NCBI GenBank assembly: GCA_958450365.1
Contig: CAUEEP010000733.1
Span: 1,384,001-1,448,000, forward strand
From: Mesorhabditis belari
Taxonomy: Eukaryota > Nematoda > Chromadorea > Rhabditida > Rhabditidae
Direction of reading: 5' to 3'
Length of the DNA: 64,000 nt
Program-made: the position numbers and the translations under genes
Shown here: one piece after another, positions 57,228-64,000 of the stretch
Layout: each line of letters starts with the position of its first letter
Position numbering within the stretch: position 1 is the stretch's first letter
Notes under the pieces: model-generated
Seen by the model: only the letters and a program-made list of their open reading frames with translations
The model's database searches: none
Told to the model about the DNA's origin: nothing

Positions 57228-60200
57228 ATGCCGAAGAAAAGGTGAGTGGGAAGCTGAGTTTTCAAGGTTTCATGGTTAACAGCTAGAACTTCTGCGTACC
57301 AGAAGCCATGTCTTAGCCTAGTTTAAGTTAATCTTACAGTATTGACCCACAAAAAGTACCAAGCATGTACTCAACTTCAGCCTTCTCTGACTTGGCTTAC
57401 TGACTCTAGTGTCTGGTCGGAACATTTGCTTATTCTGTTGAAAAACCAGAAATGATCAAATTCAGGCCTTTTCTTCAATCAGTTTTGTTCTTATGCAATC
57501 AGTTTTAGCGGAAATAACGCGATGGATTGGTTCTCAACCTATTGGACATCGATCGTGCTAATATTTGCACCAATCGTTTTCCTGCCCTTGGTTTTCATGT
57601 TTCCAGAGAATGATGTAAGTTTAGTTGTCAAGTCTGTAACTCATTTTTCTTCAGAAAGAAGGCAAATGTGCCTATGTGGTTGCTTTGATGGCCACCTATT
57701 GGGTATTCGAGGTTCTTCCACTTGCAATCACCGCTCTTATGCCTATGGTTTTCTATCCATTCTTTGAGATTATGAAGTCAGAAGAGGTGGCACAAGCGTA
57801 TTTACCGGTTAGTGTTCATTCGACTCTAAGCACTTTGAATTCGACTGGAAAGTTTCAGTCTTCTGTTTTCTCAAACTAGCAACTCTCACAGATCACAGCT
57901 TGGTGAACAAGTCTTGACTACTTTTGTAGATATGGCTATGCTACCGTCATGGTCGAGTGGTTAGGAGTCTTGTATTCGAGAGGTCACGGGCTCGACCCCA
58001 GCGGCTAGAAAATTTGACTCTTTTCCCATATACTGTATTGCCTAAATAGTGCACCCCGGCGAGCCGAGTTGATGACTATTTTACGGTTTTCAAGTTTTCA
58101 CAAAAGCTCAACTCTCTCAATCCCTCACTAGATCTCATCGGCAGCTACATTTTCCGACCCCACATCGATAGGTTCTGATCAGCGGTTCTTGAGATTTCGA
58201 GATATCTTTCTATTGGCTTTAGCTTTTTTCTATTGGCATCAAGATAGGTTTCTGTGGACTAAAGTGCCCACTTTGACGTTTATTTTTGATCACCCGACTT
58301 CGCGCCTTCATAAAAAAAACCGAGGACAAAATATTGTAGTAATATTTCAACAATCTTTTGTAGAAAAACAATTGGTCTTTACAATAAAGGCCGTAATTTC
58401 ATCGGTGAATAGGCTATTTTAAAATAGAAGCACAAAAAAAGGTGGTCAGCACTAATTCACCAAGTTAATAGTATAGAATATTTCAAAAATCTTATAAATG
58501 CAGTTATGAATGCAAAAAAAAAATGCAAATCAGTATCAAAGTTAAACAAAAATAAACCGTATTCCCAGGACACTTCATTCCTCTTCTTGGGCGGCTTGAT
58601 GGTTGCTGTTGCGGTCGAAAAAGCAAATTTACATCAAAGAATCGCTCTACTGGTGTTGAAAGTCGGTTTTACTAATAAAATGCATTCATTCATCTTAATA
58701 TATGTTTCAATTCAGATCGTCGGCTCTCAACCTCAATGGATTATGGCTGGCTTCATGGCTGTCACCGGATTCCTCAGGTTGCTTTCAGCGGGTTCAAATT
58801 TTCAAATCGAAAACTTAACCCTAGTTTCTAAGGAGTACTAAAGTTACCGTGAATAGAACCCCTCGAATAGAACGCCATTTGCTCGTACAGTCGCGTAGTC
58901 TAACTGCTTTTTAGAAAATCATTTTTTACTGAGCTCCTGGATTTTTCTCAATGATATTTTTGGTACCGAAAAATACTGGATTTACACGGGCTATCATTTG
59001 ACATCCAAGCACAAATTGTAGCTTAAAGCAGCGAGAATGAGACATTCAAAGTTAAACTACGCGACTGTACGCTCGTCATTATGGCGTTCTACAGTCGAAC
59101 TTCGATATAACGAATCGCGCGGGACCGAAAACTTCGATATAACGAACCTAAAACGTGCCTCAAATTTTCTGCGTAGCTGCCCTGGGCAGAAATTTTGGAC
59201 ACTTTTTAGAATTTGAATTTCGTTGTATCGAAGTTCGACTTTATTAGAGTATTTAAAGTATATCATGAATTTGTTTAAACTTAAAACTTTTAGCATGTGG
59301 ATCTCAAACACAGCCACCACGGCTCTCATGGTGCCGATTGTGCAAGGAGTCATCGTTGAACTTGTCGCAAATCATCGAATGCAAGAGGTACAAATTCTTT
59401 TAAAATTTAGATTTGCAATTTCGAAAAATTTAGATGTTCACAATGGTTGAGCGGTCGAATGCGGACAATCGTCGGAGATCGGTCGAGTGTCGTCGCCTCT
59501 CGATCAGTCATGAGCACTATATTGCCCCGCAAAGGTTATTGAAGTTGTAAAAAAATGTCAAAACCTTTATCTACTCTGGCTTTGCTTGAATTTGAATTTA
59601 AAGTTTAGAATGATTAGGCCAAAGAAATGGCAAGAGAGGCAAGAGAGGATCATTTTGATTTTCTTAGAGCCGGCCGTTTTCTACAAATTTCAAGCTATTC
59701 AGAGTGATGAAAATCCTTTTTTTGAGGACTTTTGTTCAAATCGAAATTCAGAAAAAACGGCTAGACAAATTTGGTTGAAAATTTTACTGAAAATTTAGAA
59801 AATCTGTCTTTATTTCCCGTAAGGAAGGAAAATCAATTCTTGTAGAAAAATTTGTGAAATGGGTACGTTTAGTGCTTTAACCGACATGCCATTTTTAAGG
59901 CTAAGCAAAGAATTTTTAAGGCTGTGTTAGGCTTTAGGTTTCTTAGCAGTACGTAGAAACTATGCTAATCAAATTGTTCAATCTAGTACAACTATATTGC
60001 TAAAACATTATCAATAATCATTTTATCGTAAAGTTTTAGAGATGTCGCGGATGTTTATACCCCAAGAGAACTCTCAATGGCCAAAGGTCTTCTGATTTCT
60101 GTTTGTTTCGCAGCAAATATCGGAGGAGCAGCAACGATCACGGGAACCGCCACAAATCTAGTCCTTGTCGGCCAAATTGAGAAGTGAGTGCTGAGAAAGT

Positions 60201-63108
60201 TCATGAATAACACTTAATGTTTTAGATTGTTCCCTCACGCTAACACTGGTGTCAATTTCCTCTCGTGGATGATTTTCGCCTTTCCTTTATGCTTTGCTTG
60301 CCTCATTCTTTGCTGGGTGATTTTATGGGTTCTTTTTATGAGGAACAGCCCAAAGGGAAATGCGATTGTGACAAGGAAATTGCATGTAAGTTGAACTTAA
60401 ATTACTACTGAATTGCTAAAAATCTCTTCCAGGATAAATACGAGCAACTCCCACCGCTTTCCTTTGCTGAAGTGGCTGTTTCTCTTTGTTTTCTTGCAAT
60501 GTTGGCACTTTGGATCCTCCGAGAGCCTCAGGTTTTCCCAGGATTCGGCGAATATTTTAAACACGGGTAGAAAAGATTTCTCAATTTAAAAAACTTTTAA
60601 ACCCTTTTCAGGTACATCTCCGATGCGTGTAGTGCAATTTTTATTGTGATCGTCCTTTTCATGTTGCCTGATAATTGGCCCAAATGTTTCTCACCGGAGC
60701 CATCGAGAGGATTGATTACACAAGGTGGGTTTGCAAGTACTATGAGGTAGACTTGCTTAACGCGGCAGATCAAAGAATCGGGTCGCGCAACTCCAGACGC
60801 TTGATCTAGCCTTCAGAGCATTCGATTCCAATGAACTTTTTTTATTTAAAAGCCAGGATTTTAAGCTATTTAATGATATTCATTACTTAAGTTTTTCTTT
60901 TGAAAAAGTTGGTCAAAAATATCGAGACTTAACGAGACTTAACGAGACAATTCCTCGTTATCTCGTTAATTCTCGTTAAGCAATTCTACTATGAAGTTTC
61001 CCAGGCCAAACTAAGCTACCTTTTTATTCGACGATGTTGTCATCAATGTCAAAGTTAAAATTTTTTGGATAGCTGTTTGATGTTAATAGTCAAAAGCAAA
61101 CTTTTATGAGAAGTAATTTAAAATAAACTTGTATTTGAAACGGAGAACAATTAACTTTGCAGTAGAACGGCTGACTTGAACTAGAGAGCTTTTCCCTTGT
61201 ATTCTAACCCACTGCCACTTGACCATGACTGCTTCTCAAAGTTTCTACGAAATCTGCTTGTAAATTCGGGGTGAGCTTTTAAAATCCCATACAAAACTTT
61301 TCATGCAAATGATAACTTTTGGCAGAGTGCTGCATAGCAGAAACGAAACGGAATCGGCGTTGAATTCTGCGTCGAATAACCCGTGGCACATACCATTTGA
61401 CCACCAAACTCAGTTGAAATTCCCTTGTAAGCTTGTAAGCTAGACTAAAGCCATCCATGAGTACTACGATAATTTTGGCGATGTGATTCACTGAAAAGTA
61501 AAACTTGAAAGATATCTTTAGGACCAAAAAGAATCATTCGTGGAAGTCTGCTTGATTGGCAAACGATTCAAGAGAGGTTCCCGTGGTCGATTCTTCTCCT
61601 TCTTGGAGGTGGTTTTGCTCTAGCAGCTGGAGTAAAGGTGATTCCATTTAAAGAACTCATTTACGCAAACGTTAGAACGAAACAATTCAAGTAAACACAT
61701 TATTTCTGATGGAATTGATAATTTCCTTTCAGGAATCCCATCTCTCACTGCTTGTCGGAAATGTGATGAAACGCTTAGAAGTGTTTCCAATTTTCGTCAT
61801 TATGACAATCATCATTTTGATCACTTTGGTTTTGACAAATATCTGCTCAAATACAGGTTGAAGAGATTTGTTAAAACTGAAATAGCAATCGATTTCAGTT
61901 GTCGCTTCAATCTTTATCCCAATTGTTGCCGAATTGGCTCGTTCTCTTGAACTAAATCCTCTTTATTTCATGTTACCCGTTGCCATTTCTTCATCTTTCG
62001 CCTTTCTTTTGCCAGTTGCTACTCCACCGAATGCAATCGTTTTTTCAGCTGGAGTGGTCAAAGTGAAGGATATGGTAAGTTTGATGAATCGACAAACATC
62101 TGTCGGTCCTTTTTTTTGCCGTTGGCAATTTAAGGTTTTTTTGTGTTTTTCTCAGCATGAACCCTTCAATTCTTACTATTTTGACTATCATTCGATGCAG
62201 AATAAAATTGCGCGTCGAATGATACCAGAAAGTAACTCAAAATGTAATATCCATGCAAAGTTGTTGGCTAAAGATCTAAACCCCGTTTTGGGACTAAACC
62301 TTTTTGCCTCATAACTTTGCATGGATATTACATTTTGAGTTACTTCTGGTATCATTCGACGCACAATTTTATTCTACATCGAATGATAGTCAAAATAGTA
62401 AAAAGGAAAGGGTTAGTGCTGAGAAAAACACGAAAAACCTTAAATTGCCAACGGCAAAAAAGGACCGACAGATGTTTTCGTTACAAGTTTAATGTACAAG
62501 GTTCTTAAAGCTATGTTGAGGCACAAGCCGTGGTCAGACCAAGCTATGACAATCGAACATAGGACAGGTCAAGTCATTCCTGATGCTTTGGTTCATCAAG
62601 ACCGTAGCCCTGACTTGCTCGTTGACTTGTGTAGGTTGCGAGGTCTAGGACCTCCAAAGGCCAGCTCTGCTTGGGTTCAGGACCTGTTTAGACTTAAAAT
62701 TTGGACTTAAAGTCTGTAGCCGGTGGCGCATAGAGGCCCCAAGACCTTCACCAGGCCGGCCAGTCATGGGTTTGCGTCCAGAACTTGACCTGATCTTAAA
62801 ATTTTGCTTTTGAAACAGTTCTGAGCATGTGCTACTTTAAGAGATTTGAAAGTAAACCATGAAACTAACTGAAACTAATAATCCAGCTTGAAAGCCAGAT
62901 TTAGATTGTTGCCGGTTTCCTCTTAACAATTGGTTGTCTCGGGCTGACAATATTGACGATGGCTCTCTGGGCAAAACATGTCTATCATTTGGTGAGGCAG
63001 CTTAAAATTACATTTTACAGTAATTTGTTCAATTTCATTTAACTCAATTTTTTTCAGGACGATCATGAGCGAACGTTGCTCCTTTTGAATCAAACTTGGG
63101 TTGCTTGA
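57228..63108 (+). CDS. nac: Na+-coupled di/tricarboxylate transporter (NAC/INDY, SLC13)
   Basis: A plasma-membrane DASS-family symporter that brings in succinate/citrate-type anions with Na+ (family knowledge). Sixteen exons give 575 residues, close to known NAC proteins; the paralogue (nac-1/2/3) is unresolved. Both Ser-Asn-Thr signatures are present: [14 protein letters not shown] and [32 protein letters not shown] and [16 protein letters not shown] complete the two transport hairpins. Exons: 57228-57241, 57509-57614, 57655-57807, 58569-58661, 58716-58777, 59294-59387, 59434-59534, 60040-60183, 60226-60385, 60433-60566, 60612-60724, 61522-61637, 61733-61856, 61899-62074, 62905-62991, 63058-63108. 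The first coding exon encodes only MPKK plus two bases, so the start is slightly less certain. The Arg/Ser-rich segment from exon 59434 is a cytosolic loop. Confidence 0.93.
57943..58012 (+). pseudogene. tRNA-like sequence in nac intron
   Basis: GTCATGGTCGAGTGGTTAGG (A box) and CACGGGCTCGACCCCAG (B box) lie 20 bases apart. The anticodon stem is missing bases and the acceptor strands (GCTACCG, CGGCTAG) do not pair. It is a probable class II-type tRNA pseudogene. Confidence 0.55.
58855..59091. mobile_element. MITE in nac intron, GAACGCCAT ends
   Basis: Subterminal inverted blocks TAGAACGCCAT..CGTACAGTCGCGTAGT occur at about 58865-58905 and inverted at 59050-59092. CCATAATGACG and CGTAGTCTA motifs are shared with the MITE at 1941, suggesting a distantly related family. 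Confidence 0.65.
59092..59241. mobile_element. Short pogo/Tigger-like MITE
   Basis: Inverted ends CAGTCGAACTTCGATATAAC and AAGTCGAACTTCGATACAAC enclose about 105 bp. This terminus is typical of pogo/Tigger-type elements (family knowledge). It adjoins, and may have inserted into, the right end of the preceding MITE. Confidence 0.7.
62090..62481. mobile_element. Foldback element in nac intron 14
   Basis: Arms of about 170 bp (62090-62262 and 62312-62481), beginning CGACAAACATCTGTCGGTCC, are inverted copies around a loop of about 50 bp (GATCTAAACCCCGTTTTGGG). Identity between the arms is high. No coding function; short open frames on both arms are mirror images. Confidence 0.85.
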
Positions 63109-64000
63109 GAGGGGAAAAAAGTGCGAAAGATCATTACAAACAATAGGTTATGGTAGTTTTGTTCAAGTTTTATCAAATCCAAAATAAAAATCTATTTTCT
63201 CGAATGATCTCTTGTGATTTTTGCCAAGCTGCCTTTTAAAATTCGCCTTTATTCCGTTCGATTGTGATTTTCAGATTTCCATGACCGTGAACGTGTGCCA
63301 TATGATGTAAAAAGAAATTTTGTTCTGAATCAGATCACTTTCTTTAGCTGTTACACAGCTTAAATTTATAATCTTTTTTATTTTGGAGATATGAAAATAT
63401 TATTAGTTGAGTTGTTAAAGAAATCAGTATCTCTAAAATTCAAAAAATTTTCATTTTCCCCGAAGATTTCCTTTGGCCGGGTATATTGGACGACGTTTTT
63501 CATGTTCTTTTTTGAAATTTGAACGAATAGTAAACCCATAAAGCTTTTTATTGCAAAATTTCTTTTCAAGAAAACAATCATATTCAATATTCAAATAAAT
63601 TTTTGGTTCTATTTTTACGTGAATCCTATATTTGAGCTCAAAGTTAGATTGCTGACGGGAAAAGGAGCGGAGTGCGTCTCAAATCTTTGATAACCTAACA
63701 GCTCAGATCTTACCATATGCTTTATAGAATTCTTTTCAGAGTGGTTGTGATTTTTTTTCAGTTGGCAACAAGACAAAACAAAGCCAATTGGAATAGTAAA
63801 TTTGGCAATTCTTTCGACATGGTTCGCATCGAAAGAGGAAAAGAGACAGTCTTTAGTGAAAATCGGATGAAATCTCTTGCACAAATGCTTCAAAAATGTT
63901 TTAAAATCAAGTAAAGCTTTACGGGCTTTACTCACGCCGCATCTAACGCATCATCTAACGACTCACGGGGTAACAGTGACGTTTTTTATCGGAGCCTATG
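63109..64000. other. 3' flank of nac
   Basis: The 3' UTR includes AATAAA at 63183-63188, 75 nt past the stop. A 28-bp stretch at 63628-63655 recurs at 3802-3829. I see no further gene; open frames at the end of the window are short and unsupported. Confidence 0.6.
63183..63188 (+). terminator. Candidate polyadenylation signal of nac (AATAAA)
   Basis: First AATAAA after the stop codon (75 nt downstream), in an A-rich context. Confidence 0.6.

Overview
This is a nematode nuclear genome window. The evidence is five multi-exon genes of nematode type, many short introns (often 38-60 nt) ending in T-rich ..TTTCAG, candidate spliced-leader acceptors just upstream of three start codons, and abundant Tc1/mariner-type elements and MITEs. 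The sequence is AT-rich. I do not assign a species. All gene models below were spliced by hand and phase-checked exon by exon.

Layout. (1) 1-18918, plus strand: the presynaptic active-zone scaffold RIM (unc-10 type), missing only its first exon(s), 41 exons, about 1571 residues visible: zinc finger, long Q-rich linker, PDZ, C2A, C2B. Its introns hold a tRNA-Leu, a Tc3-like transposon, two MITE copies, a duplicated intron segment and a mariner-type element that has captured part of another gene in this window. (2) 18982-20292: a deleted mariner and a foldback element. (3) 21242-23587, minus: a 256-residue secreted protein with an ML/GM2-activator-like pattern. (4) 25149-29140, plus: mitochondrial-type glycerol-3-phosphate acyltransferase (acl-6 type), 24 exons, one with a non-canonical 3' splice site. 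(5) 29594-32412, minus: a 377-residue Cys/Gln-rich secreted protein resembling abu/pqn pharyngeal-cuticle proteins, tail to tail with (4). (6) 32413-42805: a 10 kb stretch without a recognisable gene, with foldback and tandem repeats. (7) 42854-52964, plus: a Patched-related (ptr) membrane protein, 23 exons, 947 residues, with several MITEs and a LINE tail in its introns. (8) 57228-63108, plus: a Na+-coupled di/tricarboxylate transporter (nac/INDY, SLC13), 16 exons, 575 residues. (9) 63109-64000: flank.

The genes do not form a functional pathway (synapse, lipid synthesis, extracellular matrix, sterol-sensing-type membrane protein, metabolite transport). The main discovery is at the level of mobile DNA. 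A 254-bp piece of the ptr gene (two exons, their 38-nt intron and flanking intron) sits in a mariner-type element in an intron of unc-10, antisense to unc-10, at 246/254 identity with no indels and with a stop codon in the former reading frame. In ptr itself, the same 254 bp directly abut a resident MITE of the same family at the same boundary.
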